DNA of 64,000 nt from Cellulomonas sp. SLBN-39 (GTDB lineage Bacteria; Actinomycetota; Actinomycetes; Actinomycetales; Cellulomonadaceae), in contig NZ_VFOA01000001.1 of assembly GCF_006715865.1 (NCBI RefSeq), positions 2,976,001 to 3,040,000 of the forward strand, given 5' to 3'. The position numbers and the translations under genes are program-made. Positions 49,701 through 59,195 of this stretch are shown here, in pieces (the stretch's first letter is position 1; the number at the start of each line of letters is the position of its first letter). A model generated the notes under the pieces. It did not search any database and was not told where the DNA came from. It worked only from the letters and a program-made list of their open reading frames with translations.

Positions 49701-50314
49701 CGCGCGAGCGAGGCGACGTGGGCGCGGGCCGCGTCCCACGTCGGCAGGAGACCGGTCTGCGCAGCCTCGGCGAGCGACGGGGCCTGCGCGTCCTTGTCCG
49801 AGAGCAGCGGGGCCAGCGGGCGACCGTCGCGGCCGGAGGTCGGCCAGGCGACGGCGACCTGCGGGTCGAGCGGGTGCACGCCGTGCTCGCGACCGGGGGC
49901 GTACGGCGTCGAGCACAGGTACATGACCGTCGAGTCGTCCTCGAGCGACATGAACGCGTGCCCCAGGCCCTCCTCCAGGTAGATCGCCCGCCGGTCGACG
50001 TCGTCGAGGAGCACGCTGTCCCAGCGGCCGAAGGTCGGCGACCCGACGCGGATGTCGACGACGACGTCGAGCACGGCGCCGCGGGTGCAGGTGACGTACT
50101 TCGCCTGGCCGGGCGGGACGTCGGCGAAGTGGATGCCGCGCACGACACCGGCGGCCGAGACCGAGCAGTTGGCCTGGGCGACCGTCAGTGCGTGCCCCAC
50201 CGCCGCCGCGAACGGCGCTCCCTGGAACGCCTCGAGGAAGACGCCGCGCTCGTCGACGAACTGCCGGGGGGTGATCTCCCAGGCGCCGGGGACGCTGAGC
50301 TCGCGGAACGTCAT
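49697..50314 (-). CDS. rfbC: dTDP-4-dehydrorhamnose 3,5-epimerase
   Basis: Third step of dTDP-L-rhamnose synthesis. 205-residue cupin: FVDERGVFLEAFQ, NCSVSAAGVVRGIHFADVPP with the catalytic His, VVDIRVGSPTFGRWDSVLLD and YLEEGLGHAFMSLED. The ATG at 50314 is favoured over an upstream start at 50344 because of the ribosome site GGAGAGG. Also known as rmlC. First gene of the minus-strand operon running to 45714. Confidence 0.96.
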   Translation of the reverse strand: MTFRELSVPGAWEITPRQFVDERGVFLEAFQGAPFAAAVGHALTVAQANCSVSAAGVVRGIHFADVPPGQAKYVTCTRGAVLDVVVDIRVGSPTFGRWDSVLLDDVDRRAIYLEEGLGHAFMSLEDDSTVMYLCSTPYAPGREHGVHPLDPQVAVAWPTSGRDGRPLAPLLSDKDAQAPSLAEAAQTGLLPTWDAARAHVASLAR

Positions 50315-50396
50315 GGGGGTCCTCTCCGTGGTGGGGTCGCGCACGGTCCGGGCCGCAGCGGGCCGACCGTGGCGGAGCGGGGTCGCGCCGACGGTC

Positions 50397-50402
50397 AGCG
50401 TA
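50397..50402 (-). promoter_or_regulatory. -10 box (TACGCT) of the rfbC operon
   Basis: Minus-strand TACGCT, 19 bp from the plus-strand -10 box of rfbD, so the two promoters share their upstream elements. Confidence 0.5.
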
Positions 50403-50421
50403 GCGGCCGCCGCGCGTGTCC

Positions 50422-50427
50422 TAGGGT
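50422..50427 (+). promoter_or_regulatory. -10 box (TAGGGT) of rfbD
   Basis: TAGGGT with a predicted leader of about 39 nt and the strong ribosome site GGGAGGAG (50461-50468). Confidence 0.5.
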
Positions 50428-50472
50428 GGGCACCCGACCGTCCGGCGGGGACGGGTTGGCGGGAGGAGCGCG

Positions 50473-51339
50473 GTGCGCTGGGTTGTGGTCGGCAGCAACG
50501 GGATGCTGGGGACGGACGTCATGGCGGCGCTCGCGCACGCCGGGCACGAGGCGGTCGGCCTCGACCGTGCCCAGGTCGACGTGACGGACGCGCGCGCCGT
50601 CGACGCGGCCCTGCCCGACGCGGACGTGGTCGTCAACTGCGCTGCGTGGACGGCCGTCGACGCCGCGGAGGAGCAGGAGGCGGCGGCCTTCGCCGTCAAC
50701 GCGGCCGCGCCGTCCTACCTGGCCCGTGCGGCGCGGGAACGTGGTGCGCGCCTGGTCCAGGTGTCGACCGACTACGTGTTCGCCGGCGACGCCACGGACC
50801 CGTACGGGGAGGACCATCCGGTCGCTCCCCGTTCGGCGTACGGGCGGACCAAGGCCGCGGGGGAGTGGGCCGTGCGTGCCGAGCACCCGGACGCTCTCGT
50901 CGTGCGGACCGCGTGGCTCTACGGCGCCGCCGGCTCCTGCTTCCCGCGGACGATCGCGCGGGTCGCCGTCGAGCGCGGCTCCCTGGGTGTCGTCGACGAC
51001 CAGGTGGGACAGCCGACGTGGACCGTCGACCTCGCCGACCTGATCCTGCGTCTGGTGGCTGCCGGCGCCCCGGGCGGCACCTACCACGGCACCTCCTCGG
51101 GCAGCACCTCGTGGTTCGGGTTCGCCCAGGCGGTGGTCGCCTCGGCGGGGATGGACCCGGCGATCGTCGCGCCCACCGCGACCGACGCGTCCGAGCGCCC
51201 GGCCCCGCGGCCGTCGTACTCCGTGCTGGGGCACGGTGCGCTGCACGCCGCAGGCGTGACCCCCATCGGCGGATGGCGTGAGCGGTGGGCCGCGGCCGGC
51301 GCCGTCGTGCTCGGCCACGGCGCACCCTCCGCCAGGTAG
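50473..51339 (+). CDS. rfbD: dTDP-4-dehydrorhamnose reductase
   Basis: Last step of dTDP-L-rhamnose synthesis. 288-residue SDR: VVGSNGMLGTDVM (nucleotide motif), VVNCAAWTAVDAAEEQE, VSTDYVFAGDATDPYGE, YGRTKAAGEW (YxxxK) and RTAWLYG. GTG start with an excellent ribosome site. Divergent from rfbC. The TAG stop is part of the next gene's -10 box. Also known as rmlD. Confidence 0.97.
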   Translation: MRWVVVGSNGMLGTDVMAALAHAGHEAVGLDRAQVDVTDARAVDAALPDADVVVNCAAWTAVDAAEEQEAAAFAVNAAAPSYLARAARERGARLVQVSTDYVFAGDATDPYGEDHPVAPRSAYGRTKAAGEWAVRAEHPDALVVRTAWLYGAAGSCFPRTIARVAVERGSLGVVDDQVGQPTWTVDLADLILRLVAAGAPGGTYHGTSSGSTSWFGFAQAVVASAGMDPAIVAPTATDASERPAPRPSYSVLGHGALHAAGVTPIGGWRERWAAAGAVVLGHGAPSAR

Positions 51340-51342
51340 CAT
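51337..51342 (+). promoter_or_regulatory. -10 box (TAGCAT) overlapping the rfbD stop
   Basis: TAGCAT shares its TAG with the rfbD stop codon; predicts a leader of about 43 nt for the GT2 at 51392. Confidence 0.45.
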
Positions 51343-51391
51343 CCCCCCATCCTCCGGCGCTCGACGCCCCCGATGCCACGACAGGGCTCCC

Positions 51392-52477
51392 ATGAAGGTC
51401 TTCATCCAGATCCCGTGCCTCAACGAGGAGGAGACGCTCCCTGCGGTCCTCGCCTCGATCCCCGACCGCATCGACGGCGTCGACGAGCTCGAGGTGCTGG
51501 TCGTCGACGACGGCTCGACCGACCGCACGGTGGAGGTCGCCCGTGCCCTGGGCGTCCGCCACATCGTGCGGCACACCCGCAACATGGGTCTCGCGCGCTC
51601 GTTCCGTGACGGCATCCACTACGCCCTCGCGCAGGGGGCGGACGTCGTGGTCAACACCGACGGTGACAACCAGTACCCGCAGGACCGGATCCCGGACCTC
51701 GTGGCCCCCGTCATCGCCGGCGAGGCCGACATCGTGATCGCCGACCGGCAGACGGCGACGATCGCGCACTTCTCGCCGTTCAAGAAGATGATGCAGCGCA
51801 TCGGCAGCAAGGTCGTCAACGGCGCGGCCGACACGGACCTGCCCGACGCGGCCAGCGGCTTCCGTGCCTACTCGCGGGCCTCGCTGATCCGGCTGAACAT
51901 CGTCACCGAGTTCAGCTACTGCATGGAGACGATCATCCAGGCCGGGCACAAGCGCCTGCGGATCGTCTCGGTCCCCGTGACCACGAACCCCAAGACGCGT
52001 GAGTCACGGCTGTTCAAGAACATCTTCCAGCACATGCGCAAGTCCGCCTCGGCGATCGTGCGCTCGTACCTGATGTTCAAGCCGCAGGTCGTCTTCATCA
52101 CGCTCGCCACCGTGCTGGGCGTGATCTCGCTGGTCCCCATGGTGCGCTTCGTCGCGCTCTGGCTGGTGCGCGACGGCGCCGCCGCCGGCAACGTCCAGTC
52201 CCTCATCTTCGGCGCGATCATGGCCGTGGCGTCCTTGCTCTCGCTCGCGCTCGGGGTGCTCTCGGACCTGCAGCGGACCAACCGTGTGCTGCTCGAGGAC
52301 CAGCTCGAACGCATCAAGGAGCTGCAGTACCGGCGTCCGGCCGACGTGGGGCACGCGTGGGAGGGCTGGTCCACCGAGGCGCTCGACCACGGGGCCGTGC
52401 CCGCCCGCGACGGTTCCGCCGCCGCGGGCGGTGGCGCAGGCTACGGCCGCGCCTCCTCCAGCAACCCCAGCAAGTAG
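51392..52477 (+). CDS. GT2 dolichol-P-sugar-synthase-like, with two C-terminal membrane helices
   Basis: 361 residues. [79 protein letters not shown] (DXD) and [12 protein letters not shown] are close to DPM1/GtrB enzymes, which make polyprenyl-phosphate sugars. Two helices follow around residues 230-285 and a cytoplasmic tail ends it. Such an enzyme would supply the membrane GT-C proteins in this locus. Its last 37 nt overlap the 3' end of rfbA on the other strand. Confidence 0.9.
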   Translation: MKVFIQIPCLNEEETLPAVLASIPDRIDGVDELEVLVVDDGSTDRTVEVARALGVRHIVRHTRNMGLARSFRDGIHYALAQGADVVVNTDGDNQYPQDRIPDLVAPVIAGEADIVIADRQTATIAHFSPFKKMMQRIGSKVVNGAADTDLPDAASGFRAYSRASLIRLNIVTEFSYCMETIIQAGHKRLRIVSVPVTTNPKTRESRLFKNIFQHMRKSASAIVRSYLMFKPQVVFITLATVLGVISLVPMVRFVALWLVRDGAAAGNVQSLIFGAIMAVASLLSLALGVLSDLQRTNRVLLEDQLERIKELQYRRPADVGHAWEGWSTEALDHGAVPARDGSAAAGGGAGYGRASSSNPSK

Positions 52478-53313
52478 CTCCCGTACCCCGACTTGACCAG
52501 TCGCTCGGCCCGCTCCCGGAGCTCGGCGTCGGAGAGGAACCCCCGACGCCACGCGACCTCCTCGGGCGACCCGATCTTGAGGCCCTGACGGCTCTCGATG
52601 GTGCGGACGTAGTCCGACGCCTCCAGGAGGGAGTCGAAGGTGCCCGTGTCGAGCCACGCCGTGCCTCGGGGGAGCACCTCGACCTGGAGCCGCCCTGCCT
52701 CGAGGTACGCCCGGTTCACGTCCGTGATCTCGTACTCGCCGCGCGCCGACGGGGCGAGGTCGCGGGCGATCGCCACGACGTCGTTGTCGTAGAAGTACAG
52801 CCCGGGCACCGCGTAGGAGCTCTTCGGGTGCGCGGGCTTCTCCTCCAGCGAGAGCGCACGGCCGTCGGCGTCGAACTCGACGACGCCGTAGGCCGTCGGG
52901 TCGGCCACCCGGTAGGCGAAGACGGCGCCGCCGTCCACGTCGTGGAAGCGGGCCAGCCGTGAGCCGAGACCAGGCCCGTAGAAGATGTTGTCGCCCAGGA
53001 CCAGGGCGGCGGCCTCGCCGCCGATGAAGTCGGCCCCGAGGACGAAGGCCTGCGCCAGACCGTTGGGCTCCGCCTGCACGGTATAGCTGATGGAGATGCC
53101 GAACTGCGAGCCGTCGCCGAGGAGCCGCTGGAACTGCTCCGCGTCGTGCGGGGTCGTGATGACCAGGACGTCCCGGATGCCTGCCAGGATCAGCGTCGAC
53201 AACGGGTAGTAGATCATCGGCTTGTCGTAGACCGGGACGAGCTGCTTGCTCACGCCCAGCGTGATCGGGTGCAGCCGGGTGCCGGAGCCGCCGGCCAGGA
53301 TGATTCCGCGCAT
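52441..53313 (-). CDS. rfbA: Glucose-1-phosphate thymidylyltransferase
   Basis: First step of dTDP-L-rhamnose synthesis. 290 residues: [83 protein letters not shown] and [16 protein letters not shown]. Leaderless ATG. Also known as rmlA. Convergent overlap of 37 nt with the GT2 at 51392. Confidence 0.97.
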   Translation of the reverse strand: MRGIILAGGSGTRLHPITLGVSKQLVPVYDKPMIYYPLSTLILAGIRDVLVITTPHDAEQFQRLLGDGSQFGISISYTVQAEPNGLAQAFVLGADFIGGEAAALVLGDNIFYGPGLGSRLARFHDVDGGAVFAYRVADPTAYGVVEFDADGRALSLEEKPAHPKSSYAVPGLYFYDNDVVAIARDLAPSARGEYEITDVNRAYLEAGRLQVEVLPRGTAWLDTGTFDSLLEASDYVRTIESRQGLKIGSPEEVAWRRGFLSDAELRERAERLVKSGYGSYLLGLLEEARP

Positions 53314-53319
53314 GGGCAC

Positions 53320-53325
53320 ATAGTC
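53320..53325 (-). promoter_or_regulatory. -10 box (GACTAT) of rfbA, leaderless
   Basis: Minus-strand GACTAT ends 6 nt before the rfbA ATG; a slightly weaker match than the other leaderless boxes. Confidence 0.4.
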
Positions 53326-53378
53326 TGGCGCACGTCGGGGGTGACCGGGCACCGGCGCCGCGGGCGTCCTGCTCGGCG

Positions 53379-53384
53379 TATCAT
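53379..53384 (+). promoter_or_regulatory. -10 box (TATCAT) of the GT4 operon
   Basis: TATCAT; predicts a leader of about 49 nt before the GTG at 53440. Confidence 0.45.
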
Positions 53385-53439
53385 CGCCGCTCGGCCCCGC
53401 CGCCCAGCGGGCGCCCCGCAGCGACAGGACGGACCCCAC

Positions 53440-54636
53440 GTGCCGGCGCAGGCCCACGAACACCGACCCGTGCCCGCAGGGCACCCAGGACCCTCGGTGC
53501 ACGACGTGCCCGCCGGCTCCGCCCCCCTCGGCACGCTCCTCGCGGCCGGCACGTTCGACGAGGGGGCCCACCCCCGGGTCCGCGTGCTGCTCGAGGGTCT
53601 CGCCGCGCGGGGCTGGGACGTCGAGCGCGTGGTCGAGCCCCTCCGGTTCGACACCCGCCGTCGGGTCGAGGTCCTCCGCAACCCGTTGCACCTGCCGGGC
53701 TTCGCGGTCGCACTCCTGCGCGCCTGGTCGCGCCTCGGGCCGCGCCTGGCCGCGCGGCGGCGGCGCGGACCGCGCCCGCGCGCCGTGGTCGTCGGTCACC
53801 TGGGCCACTTCGACGTCGGGCTCGTGCGGCTCCTGCTGCGTCCGGCCCCCGTCGTCCTCGACTACCTGATCTCCGGCGCCGGCACCGCGGTCGACCGTGG
53901 GGAGCGGGGTGCGCTCAAGCAGCGCGCGCTCGTAGCCCTCGACCGGTTCGCGCTCGCACGCGCCGACGTCGTCGTCGTCGACACCGCCGAGCACCTGGAG
54001 CTCCTCGGGCCGGACGTGGCCGCGCGCGCGGTCGTCGTCCCCGTCGGTGCCGACGCGCGGTGGTTCGCGGCGCGCGCTTCGGCGCAGGGGCCCGTCCGTG
54101 GCCGCCCCCTGCGCGTGATCTTCTTCGGGATGCTCACGCCCCTGCAGGGTGCACCGGTGATCGCCCGTGCGCTGCGCGACCTCGGCGGTGCGGTGCACGC
54201 CACCTTCGTCGGGACCGGGCAGGACGAGGTGGCCGTCGACGAGCTCCTCGACGGTGTGCCGCACGTCGAGCGGATGCCCTGGGTCACGCCCGACGACCTG
54301 CCTGCCCTGGTGGCCGCGCACGACGTGTGCCTGGGGATCTTCGGCACGGGCGAGAAGGCGGCGAGGGTCGTGCCGAACAAGGCGTACCAGGGTGCGGCGG
54401 CCGGGTGTCTCGTCGTGACGAGCGACACCGCACCCCAGCGCAGGGCCTTCGGCGAGGCGGCGGTGCTCGTCCCCCCAGGGGACGCGGACGCGCTCGCCGA
54501 CGTGCTGCGCGGGCTCGCCGACGACGCCGACGCCTTCGAGACCCGACGTGCGGCGGCGCGGGCGTGGGCGGACGCGCGGTTCACCGCTCCCGCCGTGGTG
54601 GGCGACCTCGACGTCGTCCTGCGGGGTCGCGCGTGA
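53440..54636 (+). CDS. GT4-family glycosyltransferase
   Basis: 398 residues. GT-B motifs: [51 protein letters not shown] (donor-domain opening), [20 protein letters not shown] and [20 protein letters not shown] at 53440 follows a weak AGGACGGA site; the GTG at 53500 is the alternative, since the first 20 residues look disordered. First gene of a plus-strand operon with the flippase-like gene. Confidence 0.83.
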   Translation: MPAQAHEHRPVPAGHPGPSVHDVPAGSAPLGTLLAAGTFDEGAHPRVRVLLEGLAARGWDVERVVEPLRFDTRRRVEVLRNPLHLPGFAVALLRAWSRLGPRLAARRRRGPRPRAVVVGHLGHFDVGLVRLLLRPAPVVLDYLISGAGTAVDRGERGALKQRALVALDRFALARADVVVVDTAEHLELLGPDVAARAVVVPVGADARWFAARASAQGPVRGRPLRVIFFGMLTPLQGAPVIARALRDLGGAVHATFVGTGQDEVAVDELLDGVPHVERMPWVTPDDLPALVAAHDVCLGIFGTGEKAARVVPNKAYQGAAAGCLVVTSDTAPQRRAFGEAAVLVPPGDADALADVLRGLADDADAFETRRAAARAWADARFTAPAVVGDLDVVLRGRA

Positions 54637-55595
54637 GCCGGCTGGTGGCGGTCCTGCGCTCGCGCTGGGTCCGCGCAGGGTTCGTCCTCGTGGCCGTGAG
54701 CGCCGCCGTGGTCGCCGTCGTCCAGCAGCGCGCCGAGATCGCCGATGCCGTGACGCAGGTCCCGCCGGCCGCGGTCGGAGCGGCACTCGTCGTGAGCGTG
54801 GCCTACGTCGTGTGCACGATGCTCTCGTGGCGCGCGGTGCTCGCCGATCTCGGCTCACGCCTGCCCGTGACGCAGGCCTTCGGCCTGTTCGGCGTCTCCC
54901 AGCTCGGCAAGTACGTCCCCGGCGGGGTGTGGAACATCGTCGCGGCGGGCGAGCTCGGCGCAGACCTGGCGATCCCGCGCAGACGCTCGATGTCGGCCAT
55001 GGCCGTGGCGGTCCTGGTGTCGGTGGTCAGCGGCCTCGCCCTCGGCCTGCCCGCCCTCGCGGTCGCCGACACGCACGCCCTGGACCTGTGGTGGCTGTGG
55101 CTCGTCGCACCGCTGTGCGTCGCCGCGCTCGTGCCCCCGGTGCTCAACCGCCTGCTCGCCGCCGCGATGCGCCTCGCGCGACGTGAGCCCCTCGAGCATC
55201 CCCTGACGACGCGCGGCACGCTCGTCGCGACCGCGTGGGCCCTCCTCGGCTGGGTCGTGGTGGGCGCCCAGGTGTGGCTGCTCGCCGCTGCCCTCGGCGT
55301 GCCGGCGACGCCGTCCTCGTTCCTGCTGGCCGTCGGCGCGTACGCGCTCGCCTGGGTCGTCGGCTTCCTCGTCGTGGTCACCCCCGCCGGGCTCGGGGCC
55401 CGCGAGCTCGTCCTGGGCGCGCTGATGGCCCCCGTCCTCGGCGGTGGCGGTGGCGGTGTGGTGGTGCTCGTCCTGATGAGCCGGATCGTCCAGACTGCCG
55501 GTGACCTGGTCGTCGCCGGCGTCGGCGCGCTCGGCGCCCGACGTGCCCGGACCCTGCAGGCACCTGCGCCCCCGGGGGAGCGCTCCGCGCGCTGA
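54633..55595 (+). CDS. UPF0104 / lysylphosphatidylglycerol-synthase-TM-like membrane protein
   Basis: 320 residues, about eight hydrophobic segments. [18 protein letters not shown] carries the G-K-Y-x-P-G hallmark of this family, and [19 protein letters not shown] the late P-x-G-x-G-x-R-E motif. Family members move or modify lipid-linked molecules. GTGA-coupled to the GT4, so a flippase-like role for that GT's product is possible. Confidence 0.8.
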   Translation: MSRLVAVLRSRWVRAGFVLVAVSAAVVAVVQQRAEIADAVTQVPPAAVGAALVVSVAYVVCTMLSWRAVLADLGSRLPVTQAFGLFGVSQLGKYVPGGVWNIVAAGELGADLAIPRRRSMSAMAVAVLVSVVSGLALGLPALAVADTHALDLWWLWLVAPLCVAALVPPVLNRLLAAAMRLARREPLEHPLTTRGTLVATAWALLGWVVVGAQVWLLAAALGVPATPSSFLLAVGAYALAWVVGFLVVVTPAGLGARELVLGALMAPVLGGGGGGVVVLVLMSRIVQTAGDLVVAGVGALGARRARTLQAPAPPGERSAR

Positions 55596-55664
55596 CCTGC
55601 CGCCCGGCCGACGCCCGTGGGGTCGCAGGCCCCACCCGTCGTCCACCCCACCGAGGAGCAGCCG

Positions 55665-55817
55665 ATGGCCGCGAGCGACGCCGTCCCCCCGCACGTCCGC
55701 AGGCGCCGGGCGCTCGGCGCCGGGGCGTCCGCGGTCGCCGGGTCCGTCCCTCTCCTCGGGCAGCGGGCGGCGTACCGACCCGGGAGGGGTCTCGTCGTCC
55801 GGGGTCGACCCGCGTGA
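55665..55817 (+). CDS. Small ORF (50 residues), basic with hydrophobic patch
   Basis: MAASDAVPPHVRRRRALGAG then a short Ala/Val/Leu patch and a basic end. A perfect ribosome site GAGGAG (55653-55658) lies 6 nt upstream, and the stop overlaps the next gene's GTG (GTGA); both support real translation. No family recognised. It may simply couple translation to the large membrane protein downstream. Confidence 0.5.
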   Translation: MAASDAVPPHVRRRRALGAGASAVAGSVPLLGQRAAYRPGRGLVVRGRPA

Positions 55818-57862
55818 GCCGCGTGCGGCCACCGGCGCCCGGTCCCGCCCGGCCCTGGTCCGCGCGGGCTGCCGACGGCCTGGTGCACCTGCCCGACGCC
55901 CTCGTCGTCCTGTTCGCCGTGCTGGCCCTGGTGTCGCTCGTCGCGACCCTGCTCGGGGCGCTGCACGCGGCGCTCGTGCTGCCCGTCGCCGGTGCCCTCG
56001 CCGTCCTCGTGGTGCGGTCCGTCCCGCACCACGCGCCCCGACGCGGTGCGGCCCCTGCGGCGGGCGTCGCCCTTCTCGCGGCGGCGGCGTGGGCCTGCTG
56101 GGGCGTCACCCACGTGGGCCAGTACGTGGTGGTGGCCCGCGACCCGGGGTTCCTCACGCTCGAAGGGCTCTGGCTCGCGGGGCACCCGGACGCGTCGGTG
56201 CCGGTCGGCGGTGCGGCCGCCGTGGCCTCCGCCGTCCCGGGCGTGCTCGCCGACGCCGAGGCGTTCACGCAGGTCGGCGGAGCGCTGCACGCGCAGGGCA
56301 ACAAGACGGTTCCGGCGCTCCTCGGCCTCGCGGGTCAGGTCGCGGGCACGCACGCGGTGCTCGCCGCGGGTGTCGTGATCGGGGCGGTCGCGCTGCTTGC
56401 CGTGTACGTGCTGGGCCGTGAGCTCGTCGGCCCGGTGTGGGCCCTGCTGCCACCGACGACCCTCGCCCTGAGCCTGCCGTTCCTCACCTTCACGCGCTCG
56501 GCCTACACCGAGCCGACGACGACGGCCCTGGTCGCCCTGGGGGTGGCGCTCCTCGTGCGAGCCGTGCGGTCGGGCCGTGCGACGCACGCGGCGTGGGCCG
56601 GCTGCGCCGTCGGCCTCGCCGGCGCAGCCCGGATCGACGGTGCCATCGTCGTCGGTGCTCTCGTGGTCGCGCTCGCGGCGGTGGCCCTCGTCACCCGTGA
56701 CACGTCCGTCCGCAGCCGTCGACGGTCGCAGCTCGACGCCGCCGCTGCCCCCGCGCTCGCACTGACGGCGCTGGGCTACGTCGACCTCGCGCTCGAGAGC
56801 CCCGCGTACCTCGTCCAGCACCTGCCGTTCGCCGGGCCGCTCGCGGCCGGGCTCGTCCTGACGACCGTCGTGGGGCGCTCGCTCGTGGCCGAGCCCGTCG
56901 CGCGTCGGCTCGTCGGGTGGCGCCCGGACCCGGCCGGTCGCGCCGCCGACGTCCTCGGGGGGTGCGTCGCGGTGGTGGCCCTCGTGCTGGTCAGCAGGCC
57001 GTGGTGGCTGGTGTCCCGGTCCGTCGACGACGCCGGCGTCGCCGGGGCCGTCGGACGGCAGCAGCTCGCCGAGGGGCTTCCGCTCGACCCCACGCGTGGC
57101 TACGACGAGATGACCCTGACCTGGCTCGCCTGGTACGTGGGCTGGCCGCTGCTCGTCCTGGGGCTGACGGGGGCGGCGCTCGTGGTCCGCCGGGCGGTGC
57201 GACGCGCGGACGCGGCGCTCCTGGCCGCGGTCGTGACCCTCCTCCTGGGTGCCCTGCCCTACGTGGTCCGTGTGTCGATCACGCCCGACCAGCTCTGGGC
57301 GGTCCGCAGGCTCGTGCCGGTCGCCGTGCCCGCGCTGCTCGTCCTGGGGGTCTGGGCCCTGCGCGAGGGGTGCAGGGCGGTCGTGCGACGCCAGCCCTCC
57401 TCGCGCGTGCCGGCCGTACGGGTCGTGCTCGGTGCGGCCGCGGTGCTGGTCGCCCTGTGGCCGTTGTCGGTCTGGAGCCAGGTGCACGACGTCGCCGAGC
57501 AGGACGGTCGTCTCGACGAGGCCAGGGCGGCCTGTGCCCGGCTCGAGGACGTCGGCGTCTCCCGCGTGCTGTGGGTGCACTCCTCGCCGTTCCAGTACGC
57601 GGCGACCCTGCGCATCGTGTGCGACGTCGAGGTCGTCCAGACGTTCGATGTGCCGACCCCCGGGCTGGTCGAGGACGTGACCGCGGCCTGGGGGGGCGCC
57701 GTCGCGGTGATGTCCTTCGACCCGGGGGACCTGGCGCTCGTGGGCCCCGCGCAGGAGGTCGTCACGACGACCGTCCCGACCGCCGCGCGCAGGATCGCCG
57801 GGCGGCCGTTCGCTGTCGAGACGACGACCAGCTCGCTCTGGCTCGCCCTGCCGGGGACGTGA
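55814..57862 (+). CDS. Large polytopic membrane protein, GT39/GT-C-like
   Basis: 682 residues, about 13 hydrophobic segments. The acidic first loop VVARDPGFLTLEGLWLAGHP resembles the catalytic loop of GT-C enzymes. There are a positively charged middle region and a C-terminal soluble domain (~570-682) with VLWVHSSPFQYAATLRIVCD. No lipid-linked GT has been matched exactly, so the sugar and acceptor are unknown. GTG start coupled to the small ORF. Confidence 0.75.
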   Translation: MSRVRPPAPGPARPWSARAADGLVHLPDALVVLFAVLALVSLVATLLGALHAALVLPVAGALAVLVVRSVPHHAPRRGAAPAAGVALLAAAAWACWGVTHVGQYVVVARDPGFLTLEGLWLAGHPDASVPVGGAAAVASAVPGVLADAEAFTQVGGALHAQGNKTVPALLGLAGQVAGTHAVLAAGVVIGAVALLAVYVLGRELVGPVWALLPPTTLALSLPFLTFTRSAYTEPTTTALVALGVALLVRAVRSGRATHAAWAGCAVGLAGAARIDGAIVVGALVVALAAVALVTRDTSVRSRRRSQLDAAAAPALALTALGYVDLALESPAYLVQHLPFAGPLAAGLVLTTVVGRSLVAEPVARRLVGWRPDPAGRAADVLGGCVAVVALVLVSRPWWLVSRSVDDAGVAGAVGRQQLAEGLPLDPTRGYDEMTLTWLAWYVGWPLLVLGLTGAALVVRRAVRRADAALLAAVVTLLLGALPYVVRVSITPDQLWAVRRLVPVAVPALLVLGVWALREGCRAVVRRQPSSRVPAVRVVLGAAAVLVALWPLSVWSQVHDVAEQDGRLDEARAACARLEDVGVSRVLWVHSSPFQYAATLRIVCDVEVVQTFDVPTPGLVEDVTAAWGGAVAVMSFDPGDLALVGPAQEVVTTTVPTAARRIAGRPFAVETTTSSLWLALPGT

Positions 57863-57892
57863 GCAGGCGCACGCCTTCGCGCAGCCCTGCTC
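57861..57892. terminator. Bidirectional terminator between convergent membrane-protein genes
   Basis: Perfect 7-bp stem GAGCAGG/CCTGCTC with an 18-nt loop containing a further GCG/CGC pairing; it touches both stop codons. Confidence 0.55.
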
Positions 57893-59195
57893 AGCCGTCG
57901 TCCAGCACGCCGCACGGGACGCGCACGGTCCAGTGCGCGTCCGGGGCGGCCTCGAGCTCGACGACGACGTCGGGCGTCGAGCACGCCCGTCGCGCGTCCG
58001 CCACCTCGCGCTGCCACGACGGACCGGCCTGCCGCTGGGTGCCGGGCACCTGCCACGCGTGCACCGAGGCCGCGGTGAGCGTCAGCGCCACGAGGACCGC
58101 CGGCACCTGGGCCCACCGGCGGCGCGGCACGTGCCGGGCGGCCAGCACGATCCCGCTCACGAGCAGCATCGATGCGACCACCGCGTAGCGGATCACCTCG
58201 ACCGCGGGGTCGCCGGGGTCGGGGCGCGACCAGTCGAACGCCGCACGGTTGAGCAGCACGGGGATCGCCCAGGTGACGACCGAGAAGACCGGGAGCACGA
58301 GCCCCGCCGTGCGCTCGGTACCGGTCGCGCGCCGTGCGACCAGGACCGCGGCGAGGCACGTCGGCACGAGTGCGAGCACCGCGGCGCCCCATCCGACGCC
58401 CGCCAGGACGACCGTCACCGTCTCCGGCGTCCCCAGCCAGACGGGAAGGACGACGTCCACGAGGTACCCGGCGGCGACGACGTCGACCCCGGGTACCAGC
58501 CCGACGGCTTCTCCTCGCGGCACCGTGAGCACCGCCACGGCCTGCGCACCGAGGCCGATCAGCAGGCCTGCGCGCACCGGGAGGCACCTGCGCTCGCGCA
58601 GGCCGAGCACCGCGAGCGGGAGGAAGTACGCCACCTGGACCTCGGTGAGGGCTGCCGCGAGGCCGAGCAGGCCGAGTGCGGCGGCGCCCGTCCGGGTCCG
58701 GGGACGGTGCAGCAGGAGCCACGGGGTGGCCCACAGGAAGAACCAGTGCAGGTTGGCCAGGTTCCCGAGGACCTCCACACCGGCCGCGGGAACCACGACC
58801 GTCAGTGCAGCGAGCGCGAGCCGTCCGCCGCGGGAGGGGGTGACCGAGGCCGCGCAGGCGTGCACCACCCCGGCGACCGCCCCGGCGACGGCACAGCTGA
58901 GCGCGGTCACCGCCACGGCGACGTCCTCGGTGGGCACGACGGTGACGGCCAGCTCGGCGAGCACGCGCGGGACGAGGTGCAGGTATCCGCCGTACGGCTC
59001 GAGCAGGACGCGCCACCAGGCCTCGCCCCAGGCGTCCAGGACGAAGACCCTGCCGTCCTCAGCCCACAGGGTGCCTCGCGTGGTGGCGTCGAGCCGCGAC
59101 CACGCGGCTGCGGCGGCGAGGACGGCGACCGTCACCGAGACCAGCACGTCACGCCCGGGGCGCGACCGGCGCGCGGGAGAGTCGTCGGTGCTCAC
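57891..59195 (-). CDS. Polytopic membrane protein, GT-C-like
   Basis: 434 residues, about ten hydrophobic segments. The N-terminal loop TTRGTLWAEDGRVFVLDAWG and EPYGGYLHLVPRVLAELAVT match a group of uncharacterised actinobacterial membrane proteins with a conserved W-A-E-D-G. Such an acidic first loop suggests a GT-C enzyme. GTG overlaps the upstream stop by four bases. Function beyond this is unknown. Confidence 0.7.
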   Translation of the reverse strand: MSTDDSPARRSRPGRDVLVSVTVAVLAAAAAWSRLDATTRGTLWAEDGRVFVLDAWGEAWWRVLLEPYGGYLHLVPRVLAELAVTVVPTEDVAVAVTALSCAVAGAVAGVVHACAASVTPSRGGRLALAALTVVVPAAGVEVLGNLANLHWFFLWATPWLLLHRPRTRTGAAALGLLGLAAALTEVQVAYFLPLAVLGLRERRCLPVRAGLLIGLGAQAVAVLTVPRGEAVGLVPGVDVVAAGYLVDVVLPVWLGTPETVTVVLAGVGWGAAVLALVPTCLAAVLVARRATGTERTAGLVLPVFSVVTWAIPVLLNRAAFDWSRPDPGDPAVEVIRYAVVASMLLVSGIVLAARHVPRRRWAQVPAVLVALTLTAASVHAWQVPGTQRQAGPSWQREVADARRACSTPDVVVELEAAPDAHWTVRVPCGVLDDG

